The position numbers and the translations under genes are program-made. A model generated the notes under the pieces. The model was not told where the DNA came from and made no database searches. It saw only the letters and a program-made list of their open reading frames with translations. This document shows positions 23,851 through 33,505 of a stretch of 64,000 nucleotides of DNA, piece by piece; the stretch's first letter is position 1; each line of letters opens with the position of its first letter. This DNA comes from Armillaria gallica (Eukaryota > Basidiomycota > Agaricomycetes > Agaricales > Physalacriaceae): positions 2,170,001 through 2,234,000 of the forward strand of contig JBANDB010000014.1 in NCBI GenBank assembly GCA_037576215.1. Reading direction: 5' to 3'.

Positions 23851-26320
23851 TTATATATATATGTAATCATCACTCTATATGGCCTCCCTCTCTTAGATTT
23901 ATAATATCCCAATTGGGCCCTCCCTTTGGTGCGCTTTTTTTTCCTTATTGGGCTGGTCAAATCGGCCCATCAATTGCACCTAGAATTGGCTCTCCCATGG
24001 CATTGATGGCATCAATATCAGGCCATTTTCGGACAAAATTCGCATTTTGGCTCATTTTGGGCTTCCTCAGGCTACTGGGTGGGTCAGGGGATGGTACTAG
24101 TATATGCCTAAACATAAATAGCATAAAAGCGAACCCTCTGGTGAGGTATGGGGGCCCTGGGGAGGGTGTAAAATAGGTAAAATAGTGAAAAATAGCGGAA
24201 AATCACCGAAAATTCGCGTTTTGGGGGTACTACGCGCATCGGATCGCTTCGAAAACTTGACCAATGAATTTCCTGACCTTGAAAACCCCAAAACGGCCCC
24301 TCTACAGTACATGTGGCGCATTTTATGGCTAGGCATAATCGGGAAAATTGGCTTTTATGGTGCTGCGTACATTGGATCGCTCCGGGGATGATACCAATCG
24401 ATTTCTACACTATATAAACCCTAGAATACATCTTCGCTTGCTATATATGACCACCGGAATGCGATGAAAAATGGGGGATTGGGGGGGAAACACGGTCTAT
24501 TTTGTTTTCTAGGCGTTGTGTCGGTCTGGGGACATCACCAATCGATTTCTTGACCTTTAAAACCCCCAAACGACTCTTGGTTACATTTATGGGGTCTCAG
24601 GAACGATGGAAATAATGATGTAACAGTTTAGGAGGAGCACATAGGGAAACTCGCATTTCTGAGCTTCGGAAAACTTCGGAGTTGCTGCCAATGGATTCCT
24701 TGATCTTTAAAACCCCAGAAAACCCCAGGTACACATTTCAAACCTTTGAAATCCATGGTAAAAAAGGTAATAGTTAAAATATGCGAAATACCATATATCT
24801 CGCATTTTTGAGTGTTGGGGAACGTAATTCTGGTATGGAATACACGATATATATTATATAATAGTGTGTACAAAAGATTAGGATGATCCAAAATGTATTG
24901 GCAGAGATATAAGGAGATCTTTCTGAAAAAAAGGAGGAGCACCCCCCAGATTTCGATGTTCTGGTTATCCTATGGCCTGGGGACTATCAGATTCGGATTC
25001 CTGGACCTAAAAAACAGTAGACTCATCTATCATCCCTGGGGGTCATTTTCAATAGTGCAATATCTGTGCACACAGTATATCTTTGTGCATAACTAATAGC
25101 ACACTCATTACTTCGGAGTTTTGACACATAAACCCCAAGGATGATTGTTGATTCTGGGGTTTTTTAGGTCTAGGAATCCGAATCTGATAGTCCCCAGGCC
25201 ATAGGATAACCAGAACATCGAAATCTGGGGGGTGCTCCTTTTTTTCAGAAAGATCTCCTTATATCTCTGCCAATACATTTTGGATCATCCTAATCTTTTG
25301 TACACACTATTATATAATATATATCGTGTATTCCATACCAGAATTACGTTCCCCAACACTCAAAAATGCGAGATATATGGTATTTCGCATATTTTAACTA
25401 TTACCTTTTTTACCATGGATTTCAAAGGTTTGAAATGTGTACCTGGGGTTTTCTGGGGGTTTTAAAGATCAAGGAATCCATTGGCAGCAACTCCGAAGTT
25501 TTCCGAAGCTCAGAAATGCGAGTTTCCCTATGTGCTCCTCCTAAACTGTTACATCATTATTTCCATCGTTCCTGAGACCCCATAAATGTAACCAAGAGTC
25601 GTTTGGGGGTTTTAAAGGTCAAGAAATCGATTGGTGATGTCCCCAGACCGACACGACGCCTAGAAAACAAAATAGACCGTGTTTCCCCCCCAATCCCCCA
25701 TTTTTCATCGCATTCCGGTGGTCATATATAGCAAGCGAAGATGTATTCTAGGGTTTATATAGTGTAGAAATCGATTGGTATCATCCCCGGAGCGATCCAA
25801 TGTACGCAGCACCATAAAAGCCAATTTTCCCGATTATGCCTAGCCATAAAATGCGCCACATGTACTGTAGAGGGGCCGTTTTGGGGTTTTCAAGGTCAGG
25901 AAATTCATTGGTCAAGTTTTCGAAGCGATCCGATGCGCGTAGTACCCCAAAACGCGAATTTTCGGTGATTTTCCGCTATTTTTCACTATTTTACCTATTT
26001 TACACCCTCCCCAGGGCCCCCATACCTCACCAGAGGGTTCGCTTTTATGCTATTTATGTTTAGGCATATACTAGTACCATCCCCTGACCCACCCAGTAGC
26101 CTGAGGAAGCCCAAAATGAGCCAAAATGCGAATTTTGTCCGAAAATGGCCTGATATTGATGCCATCAATGCCATGGGAGAGCCAATTCTAGGTGCAATTG
26201 ATGGGCCGATTTGACCAGCCCAATAAGGAAAAAAAAGCGCACCAAAGGGAGGGCCCAATTGGGATATTATAAATCTAAGAGAGGGAGGCCATATAGAGTG
26301 ATGATTACATATATATATAA

Positions 26321-26420
26321 TGCTAGTATAGTACAGTGGTTAGCATGTCTGCTTGGAAAGGTCATGTGATATTATTATAAATCTTTTTAAGATCCTGAGT
26401 TCAATTCCCGGGTCTGCCGG
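26321..26420 (+). ncRNA. tRNA-like Pol III promoter, right arm
   Basis: Starts TGCTAGTATAGTACAGTGG (A-box-like), followed by TTAGCATGTCTGCTTGG and, after an AT-rich insert, GAGTTCAATTCCCGGG (B-box-like). A TTTT run follows at about 26422. The 5' end is not complementary to the 3' GTCTGCC, so a mature tRNA is unlikely. It points right, out of the palindrome. Confidence 0.6.
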
Positions 26421-26527
26421 ATTTTCTGATGATGTCATCATGTCAAGAGTTGGCCTGCTGACTAATATACCATATAATCCTGAGAAATTGAATATTTACA
26501 ACTGACACTATTTAAGTAGAAATCTAG

Positions 26528-26948
26528 CATGCAAGGCTGATCTGTGAGGATGTGGCCAGGGTGAAGTATTGATCTAAGATTGATTTATCCGACGCATACG
26601 AACAGGTCTGTATTGTGCTCGACGACATTTGAAAAACAGTGTTTGCCACTATCAGGGGAACCTTCACCAGTGCAGTCATGCAACAAGGGGATTGTAATGC
26701 TCCTGCAACCTTTCAATGACTAATGACGTCTATATTTCAAGACATTATTGGTGTCTTCATGCACGTCTATATCGACGACATATTCGTCTTTTCAGATTCA
26801 ATAGAGGAGCACGAGGTGCACCTGCAAGTTATATTTGAACGTTTAAGAGAGCAGACGTTGTACCTGAAATGGATGAAATGCAAACTATACGCAGAACGAG
26901 TTGATTGCCTGGGCTACATCATTGACAATGATGGACTACACGCAGATG
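26528..26948 (+). pseudogene. Gypsy-1 reverse transcriptase, catalytic part
   Basis: Resumes with LICEDVARVKY, then KIDLSDAYEQV (motif with the first catalytic Asp), QQGDCNAPATFQ, YIDDIFVFSDS (the YxDD active site, at about 26771) and LGYIIDNDGLHAD. It is broken by TGA at 26570, 26630 and 26717. It ends at the Gypsy-2 LTR, so the connection and RNase H domains are absent. Confidence 0.85.
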
Positions 26949-27493
26949 TGTTAGGGACGTGCCAAATAGACAAAGATAACTCGCACGAGCGGAGGTCCGC
27001 TGATGTGCGTTAGGGACGTGCCAAATAGACAAAGATAACTGGCGAAGCTATTAGCAACGTCACCCTTGAGCCGAAGCCCTAAGATTGGATTACGGAGCGG
27101 AGTCCGCGGAGAGCGAAGGTTCGGATAGAGAGCAAGGATAGTCCAACGGAGCGGAGGCCGCGGACTTGGAGAGCGATAGATTAGACTTGGAGTCAGAGAG
27201 AGATTTGGCTAAACCAAGTTGATATTCGAACTGAGTATCTACAAGTAATTCTACAATATATATAGTAGTAGATAAATCCGAGTCGGAGTTCGATGGACTC
27301 CGGCGGAGGTCTGTTCGCTACCGAATTCGGGTTCTAGAATTAATATGTGAAATAGTAAAATGAAATGATAAATGAAATATCAAATGTGGTAGAGTAATGG
27401 TAAGCGGTCGGAGGCCGCGGAGTCCGATAGGGATGGAGTTCGAATTGAAGTTGGGTTTGGTGTGAAGCGGGGGCCGGCGGCATGCGCGTAACA
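26949..27493 (-). repeat. Gypsy-2 3' LTR
   Basis: On minus it begins TGTTACGCGCATGCC and ends CCCTAACA, the TG...CA pattern. Relative to the other LTR it has an internal copy of the terminal 30 bases (around 27009-27040) in place of 7 bp, so the terminal motif TTAGGGACGTGCC occurs twice. The rest aligns closely with 35103-35604. Confidence 0.85.
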
Positions 27494-27507
27494 GTATCCC
27501 CCCCTTA
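27494..27507 (-). other. Gypsy-2 polypurine tract
   Basis: On minus this reads AAGGGGGGGATAC immediately before the 3' LTR. It is the expected primer for plus-strand DNA synthesis. Confidence 0.7.
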
Positions 27508-27655
27508 GCGTTCTTGCCCTCAAGAGCGCTGATCCTGATGGCCGATCAATACCGTATGCCTGGCAGAATTTTCGAGCGTGGGAATTTTGTCACTTAACCT
27601 CATACCACTACCATCTCTTGTTTTCGCTACCATTTCTTTTCCTTCATTGTTCGAT

Positions 27656-29390
27656 ATGTCTTCTGCCATTGAATACCACCTGTCCGTTACTCCCGAACCC
27701 TATGAGTCGGCCCCGACTCCCGAGGATATTTCTGTCGAAGAGATCGAGTCTCGGGCCGCCGCGGAGGAAAATTATGCGGAGGCCGTGGCGAGACATGCTG
27801 CGTGGAAAGAGGCGAAGGTAGTGGCGGAGCGGGGGAAAAATTGAGGTTGGCTCGTGAGGCGCGGGCTGCAAAGGTCGAGGCCTTGAAGCAGAAGGCTGAG
27901 GAGAAAAGGAGGGCAGAGGAGAAGAGGAAGGAGGAGGAGCGGAAAGCGGAGGAGAAGCGGAAGGAGGATGAGCGGCTTTGCTTGTTGAAGGAACAGCAGG
28001 AGGCCGAGGCGAAGGAAAAGGCGGATTTGAAGGCAAAGGCTGATAAGGCGGCCGCGGATGCCGCGGCTAAGAAGAAGCTGCGGAAAGAAAGGAAGGAGAG
28101 AAAGGAGAAGGCTGCTGCTGAGGTGGAGGATAAAGGAACGGATGCGGATACCGAGGCGGTGGTGCCGGGAACTTCGAAGGAGGCGGCCCTCCAGAAATTG
28201 AAGGAAATTCGCAATGGTAAGCGGAGGGCGACGGGTTCCGTGGTTTCTAGTGTGGACGGAAACAAGAAACGGAAGCGACCTACCAAGTCCGCGAGTGTGG
28301 TGGAGGAGAGCGAGGAGGAAGGAAAAGCGGGGCCTAGCAAAAAGGCGAAGGTGGATTCTGCGGGTCCTGCGGAAAATGAGGAGGAATTGTCGGGGAGCAG
28401 TAAGTGAATTCCCGGTGGTTTCCGCGGCATACTGATTGGTCTGTAGAGCGTTGTATGCGGTGTCGTCAGGACGGCACAAGGTGCTACGCTCGTCCTGGGT
28501 CTGGAAAAACCGCCCGGGGCCGGACATGCTCCCGTTGCAAGACCAAGAAAGCCGCTTGTTCTTTTAACAAGGGAAATTCATCCGTGCTCGCCGTCGGCTC
28601 CGAAGAAGTTTCGGATTTGCTTGAGAAGTTGTTGAACACGGTTGAGGTTCTGGTGAACAAGGTGGACGTCTTGACTGGAGAAGTTGTTGGCCTCCGGAGC
28701 CGCGTGGACGATTTGGTTGATGACTTCCAATCGGAGGAAATCGACTCTCCGGAGGAGCTCATATCCGACCTGGAGGAATGGGATGCGTCGTGCGCGGAGT
28801 TGAAAGATTTAGAGGGGGTGAATTCCGAGGCGCTCCGGCGGGTGATGCAGTGGCGATTGGATGAGGATATGGCGCAGCTGAGGGCGAAGGGGCCGATGGA
28901 GCCCGAAAAGATGAACGTGGATGATCCGTACGAGGTGGCCAACCGCGAATTTTGGTATGGCCTCAGAGGTCCGGAAAAAATGGCGGAGATGAAATTGAAA
29001 CGAGACTTGTTCCAAGCCACGAGGAACGAGTTCTACAAGTTGGAAGGCCGCCGGTCCGAATGGCAGTTCTGGAAGGACTACCTTCGCAAGCACAACTGCG
29101 ACGATTTCCTGGTGGAGGACTCGGATCCGGAGGAAAAGGTTCTGGATGGCAAGGTTCGGAAGTCGCGGAAGCCGTACGGAAAGGACTTGGGTATCCCGGC
29201 ATTGGATGGCCTGTTCGTATTGGATGGCGATCCTGCGGGGGCAACCACAAGTGAGGAGGGTGAGGATGAAAAGAGTGGTGAGGGTGAGGAAGAGTCGGAG
29301 TCCGCGGAGGACGACGGGAATGCACCGGCGGGGGGCACTGAGGATGTGGAGATGGGAGAAGTCGCAAATGTGGAAGCCGTGGGTGCTTAG
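27656..29390 (+). CDS. Antisense accessory gene in Gypsy-2: coiled coil plus Zn2Cys6-like protein
   Basis: Runs opposite to gag-pol. It starts MSSAIEYHLS at 27656 and continues as a long Lys/Glu/Ala coiled coil (about 27.85-28.15 kb) and a basic KKRKRPTK stretch that could be a nuclear localisation signal. A GT-AG intron (28400-28446) follows, then a cysteine cluster of exact pattern CX2CX6C-X14-CX2CX6C (28449-28560), then an acidic alpha-helical region ending in Glu/Asp-rich sequence. The cysteine pattern matches a GAL4-type binuclear zinc cluster except for its long middle spacer. Near 27835 an A5 run must be A6 for the two halves of exon 1 to be one frame. I infer a nuclear DNA-associated protein. 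Its role in the element's life cycle is unknown. Confidence 0.7.
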
Positions 29391-29702
29391 CTTCTTCCCC
29401 TTGCCACCATTCTTGGACAAGTTCTTTTACATGTATTTTGTATGTTTTGTGTTCGCTTTTTTTTTTTTTTTGAATGCATCCGGGGCCCGCGGGGCCCCAA
29501 TTCTTGTTGACTTGTGATAAAGTGCGAGGTGAGAAGGCTATTTGCAATAGAAAGCAGGAAATGAATATGAAATACAGCGTACGGATTCCGCTGGAGGCCG
29601 GTCCCGTTTAGGAAATGAATTTGCAATAGGTTTTGTGGATTCTATTTGAAATGGAAATGGTCGGAGCCGATGGAGAGCGATAATAATACAGGTGAGAGGA
29701 AG

Positions 29703-31211
29703 CTAGATGGTGGATTTTCGGATAGTGACTTTGGCTAATGGTCCTGGTTTGTCTGGATAATGGCGGTGGAAATCTTCAATGAAATCGTCGGCGGAGAACT
29801 CGGTGGCCGGTAACCAAGCAAATTCTTCGTCGGTACCTTCATAGCCTAACCATTGGATCCTGTAGAGGAGAGGACACCGGAACCGGCGGTCAATCTTGGA
29901 GTCTAGGATTTGAGCTATTTCGTACTGTTCTTCACCATCGACTTCCACCGGAGGCGGTGGAGGTTGAGTGCGATTGGGAATGGTGTTTTCTTCTACGGGT
30001 TCGAGTTGCGATACATGGAAGACAGGGTGAATGGCACGGAGGTCCGATGGAAGCTTGAGAGTGAAGGAATGGGAGCCTGGTTGAGCTATGATTTCGAATG
30101 GGCCAAGGAATTTCTCTGCGAATTTCGCGGTAGGACGAGTAGTCTTGATATGCTTGGAGCTAAGGAAGACCCTGTTACCTACTTTGAAGGGGGGAGCCGG
30201 ATTCCTGCGCTTGTCCGCTTGGATCTTGTAGCGAGACTGCGCCTGAGTGATTTCGTCGCGTAGGAATTGGTGTAGTTCATCGAGGTTGACTACGAAGTCG
30301 CGAGCCCGAGCGGAGGCAATATCACGTTCAGGATGAACAGTGATATTAGGATGATAACCCTTGTTGGCAAAGAATGGGGAGATTCCGGTGGAGGCGTTCG
30401 GAGCATTGTTGTATGCAAATTCGGCAATGGGTAGTAGTAAATCCCAGTTGTCCTGTTGATAAGAACAATAAATGCGGATGTACTGTTCCAAGGTTTGGTT
30501 TGCACGTTCCGTTTGTCCGTCGGCCTCCGGGTGATATCCAGAAGTGAAGTGAAGTTCCATGTCGAGGGCTTTGGCAAGGGCGCGCGTGAATTGGGAGACA
30601 AATTCGGAGCCGCGGTCAGAGGTGATGTGGTTAGGGACGCCATGTTTAGAGAAAACGTGAATGACGAATAACCGGGCGAGTTCTTCGGAATTAATGGTAT
30701 CGTGTGTAGGGATAAAGATGGCTTGCTTGCTTGCACGGTCGATTACTACAAGGATAGCAGTGAATCCGTTGGAGTCCGGTAGCTGTTCAATGAAATCCAT
30801 TGAAATGGAATCCCACGGGCGTTCCGGAACCGGCAAGGGTTTAAGTAACCCGTAGGGACGATGTCTAGGTGTCTTGTTGCGACCGCAAACCGTACAAGAT
30901 TTGACGTAGTGGCGAACATATTCACGCATCTGTGGCCAGGTATAGTGCCATCGGACCAATTCCAAGGTCCGATTTTGGCCAAAATGACCTGCCAAGATGT
31001 GATCGTGATTGTTTTGTAAGACACGGAGACGGAGATCCTCGGAGTCCGGAACATAGATGCGATTATCAAGACGGAGAATGTCTGATTCATCTACGGACCA
31101 CCGAGAGGGGGAAGTGGAAGTGGAGGATTTGGCCTGACGGAAACCGTCGGAAACCGCGGAGTCGGATGATTGTGCTTGCTTGATATCTAAATGGAGCTTG
31201 TCAATATCCAT
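29703..31211 (-). CDS. Gypsy-2 integrase with C-terminal chromodomain
   Basis: 502 codons, open. The zinc-binding HHCC domain has H71, H76, C106 and C109. The catalytic triad is D139 (SMDF), D199 (TSDRGSEF) and E235 (GQTERANQ), which is the D,D-35-E spacing. A GPF/Y-like module (FLGPFEI) follows. Residues about 430-490 form a chromodomain (YEIAQILDSK, YRIQWLGYEGTDEEFAWLP), which in chromoviruses steers integration towards modified chromatin. The ATG overlaps the stop of the upstream RT-RNase H frame as TAATG, so integrase is in a different frame from the rest of Pol. Confidence 0.93.
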   Translation of the reverse strand: MDIDKLHLDIKQAQSSDSAVSDGFRQAKSSTSTSPSRWSVDESDILRLDNRIYVPDSEDLRLRVLQNNHDHILAGHFGQNRTLELVRWHYTWPQMREYVRHYVKSCTVCGRNKTPRHRPYGLLKPLPVPERPWDSISMDFIEQLPDSNGFTAILVVIDRASKQAIFIPTHDTINSEELARLFVIHVFSKHGVPNHITSDRGSEFVSQFTRALAKALDMELHFTSGYHPEADGQTERANQTLEQYIRIYCSYQQDNWDLLLPIAEFAYNNAPNASTGISPFFANKGYHPNITVHPERDIASARARDFVVNLDELHQFLRDEITQAQSRYKIQADKRRNPAPPFKVGNRVFLSSKHIKTTRPTAKFAEKFLGPFEIIAQPGSHSFTLKLPSDLRAIHPVFHVSQLEPVEENTIPNRTQPPPPPVEVDGEEQYEIAQILDSKIDRRFRCPLLYRIQWLGYEGTDEEFAWLPATEFSADDFIEDFHRHYPDKPGPLAKVTIRKSTI

Positions 31212-33505
31212 TATAGCACTAGCACGGAGAGTTGTTCTTGAGTGAATACAGGACGGAAATTATGAGGGTTGACTGCTGCGTATTGACTATCCCCCTCTTT
31301 TGGATAGACGTCCCATCGTCTAGTGAGTGCGTCCGGTTTTCCTCCGAGTTTCCCCGGTCGGAAGCGGATTACTAGATTGAATTGGGATAGGTATTCAGAC
31401 CACCAGACTTGACGCCGGGTAAGAATCTTGGTGGTTGAAAAATATTCAAGATTCTTGTGGTCTGTTACGACGTCGATCGGATCCGCGGAGCCTTCAAGGT
31501 AGTGACGCCAGTATTTAAAGGCTTCAAAGATAGCTAGAAGCTCTTTATCATGGGTGTCGTAGTTGAGTTCGGCATTGTGTAGGCTCCGGGATAGGAAGGC
31601 GATAGGGTGGATTTCACCGTCGTCAAGGTAGATAGAGAGGATAGCAGCAATGGCGTAGTCGGAGGCGTCGGTCTCCACAACTAATTGCCGGTCGGGGACC
31701 CAATGAGTGAGGATAGGAGCGTGAGTGAAGGCTTGCTTTAGTTCATTGAAAGCGGCCATGCACTTGTCGTCGAATTTCCACGGAGTTCCTTTGCATGTGA
31801 GGCGAGTTAGAGGAATAACGATGTCACTATACTCGTGGATAAAACGGCGGTAGAAATTGGCAAAGCCAAGGAAGGATTGGATATCCTTAACTTTCCGCGG
31901 AACTGGCCAATCTAAAATGGCCTTGACCTTGTCTTCAGACATGCGGAGGCCCTCCGGTGAGAGAATGTAGCCTAGATACTCCACGGAGTCCCGGTGAAAC
32001 TCGCATTTAGATCCTTTGCAGTAGAGCCCGTTTGCTCTTAGTCTGCGCAGAACCTCGCGTACGTGGTCCCGGTGCTCCGCGGGGTTGTCGGAATATATGA
32101 GGATGTCGTCAAGGTATACGACTACGGAAACGTCAAGCATGTCAGCAAAAATGTCGTTCACGAAGCGTTGGAACGCCGCGGGAGCATTGGTGAGCCCAAA
32201 AGGCATGACACGCCATTCGAAAGAGCCGTAACGGGTCCGGAAGGCTGTTTTCCATTCGTCACCTTCAGCTATGCATACGAGATGATAGGTATGTCGAAGA
32301 TCGAGTTTGGTATAGATGCGGGCGGAGCGCGCGGAGTCTAGAAGGTCGGAAATGAGTGGAAGGGGATAACGGTCTTTCTTGGATATCTTGTTTAAGCCAC
32401 GGAAATCGACACAGAGACGGAGTTCTCCGGTCTTTTTCTTGACAAAAAGCACCGGAGCTCCGTGGGGAGAACGTGAGGGTGTGATGAATCCACTACGGAG
32501 ATTATCGTCAATAAACTCACGTAAAGCTTTGAGCTCGGACTCCGATAGGGAGTAAATTGGCCCAAGCGGAGGAGACGTTCCTTCCTCAATGTTGATCTTG
32601 AGGTCGTATGGTCTATGCTCGGGAAGTTTCTCGGAGAGCGAGTTACTGAAAACATCAGCAAAGTCGTGATATTCTGCTGGTACATCTGTCATATCCGGCG
32701 GGGCCGCGGAACTGGCCATTCCGCTGATGCTAGGTGCAGAAGGTTGGAGGGTGTATTGTTGAGCTCCATCTTCAGCACATGCTCGAACAAAAGCGGCCGC
32801 GGAGATGATAGATATCTTGGGGGTAACCGATGCAGAAAAGGAAGGGATGGTAGGGTAGGAATAGATGGGTTCGTATGGCGGCGCAGTCTGTCGGGATCTC
32901 GGAATTGGCTTAGGAGCCAGGGTGGAATTGGGAATAGGAGTTGGACGAGGAATGTCCGCGCGGTTAGATGCAGTTGCATCGGAGACCGCGGAAGCGCTTG
33001 CAGGGGGAGAAACACCTGGTAATGGTGAACAGAAAGTGATACTGTGCTTTGCCCAGTCAATCAACGGATTGCAGCGGGAGAGCCAGTTGTATCCCAGAAC
33101 AATGTTACAGGATGAATCTAGACAAGTGACATAGAAGTCAATAGAGATGATGTCTCCGGAAGGGAAACGGACTGGAAGGGTAATGGATTGGGAAATGTGA
33201 GATCCGGCGGAGCCGTCAAGGAGCCGAAGTTGGACAGGGGGGATAGGTTTGGTAGGAAGGTTGTGATCCTCAACGTATTTGGAGTCGACAAAACAATGGC
33301 TAGAACCAGAGTCAACCAAGGCAAGAAAACGAAGGATAGTAATGATTGGAGAGTCATCGGCCTCCGTACCGGAGCCGATTTCAGAGGAGAGTGGTATAGT
33401 GAGTGAATGATTGGAAAGAGCGGCGGCGTTGAGGGTGACAACCTCCGGTGTGCGATTACAGTCAACGCAACCCTGATCTCGCACGGAGGATACAGGGCTG
33501 CCCAC
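31211..33505 (-). CDS. Gypsy-2 protease, reverse transcriptase and RNase H
   Basis: 764 codons, open. The protease active site is DSGSSH (residues 65-70). RT motifs include FVKKKTGELRLCVDFRGLN, KLDLRHTYHLV and VVYLDDILIYSD (YLDD at about 464). The RNase H part has ETDASDYAIAAIL, a DKELLAI segment and VVTDHKNLEYF. The first in-frame codon GTG shares its G with the Gag stop TAG, so expression probably depends on -1 frameshifting or reinitiation. It ends at a TAA overlapping the integrase start. Confidence 0.95.
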   Translation of the reverse strand: MGSPVSSVRDQGCVDCNRTPEVVTLNAAALSNHSLTIPLSSEIGSGTEADDSPIITILRFLALVDSGSSHCFVDSKYVEDHNLPTKPIPPVQLRLLDGSAGSHISQSITLPVRFPSGDIISIDFYVTCLDSSCNIVLGYNWLSRCNPLIDWAKHSITFCSPLPGVSPPASASAVSDATASNRADIPRPTPIPNSTLAPKPIPRSRQTAPPYEPIYSYPTIPSFSASVTPKISIISAAAFVRACAEDGAQQYTLQPSAPSISGMASSAAPPDMTDVPAEYHDFADVFSNSLSEKLPEHRPYDLKINIEEGTSPPLGPIYSLSESELKALREFIDDNLRSGFITPSRSPHGAPVLFVKKKTGELRLCVDFRGLNKISKKDRYPLPLISDLLDSARSARIYTKLDLRHTYHLVCIAEGDEWKTAFRTRYGSFEWRVMPFGLTNAPAAFQRFVNDIFADMLDVSVVVYLDDILIYSDNPAEHRDHVREVLRRLRANGLYCKGSKCEFHRDSVEYLGYILSPEGLRMSEDKVKAILDWPVPRKVKDIQSFLGFANFYRRFIHEYSDIVIPLTRLTCKGTPWKFDDKCMAAFNELKQAFTHAPILTHWVPDRQLVVETDASDYAIAAILSIYLDDGEIHPIAFLSRSLHNAELNYDTHDKELLAIFEAFKYWRHYLEGSADPIDVVTDHKNLEYFSTTKILTRRQVWWSEYLSQFNLVIRFRPGKLGGKPDALTRRWDVYPKEGDSQYAAVNPHNFRPVFTQEQLSVLVL

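Larger units (their letters stand above)
23600..26530. mobile_element. Palindromic insertion with 1.35-kb inverted arms
   Basis: Bases 23662-25014 and 25160-26509 are near-perfect inverted copies. Positions pair with a constant sum of 50171 in the outer part, and a 3-bp indel near 24940 shifts this to 50174. The spacer of about 145 bp (25015-25159) is only weakly self-complementary. Apparent ORFs appear twice, once per arm, and have no known domain. A tRNA-like sequence lies near each end, facing outward. It sits inside Gypsy-1 RT between the MPNQD and LICEDVAR motifs. The left border has a 34-bp duplication of AGTGTCAGTTG (23628 and 23662). No clear target duplication is seen. Confidence 0.85.

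Noticed and set aside
23913..26258. Paired ORFs in both arms of the palindrome
   Set aside because: They are mirror images of one another, have no known domain or coding bias that I can see, and are explained by the inverted repeat.
27687..28527. Long minus-strand frames opposite the antisense gene
   Set aside because: They are shadows of the Lys/Glu-rich coiled coil (Ser/Phe/Leu-rich on the other strand). The plus strand has the cysteine cluster and a good intron.
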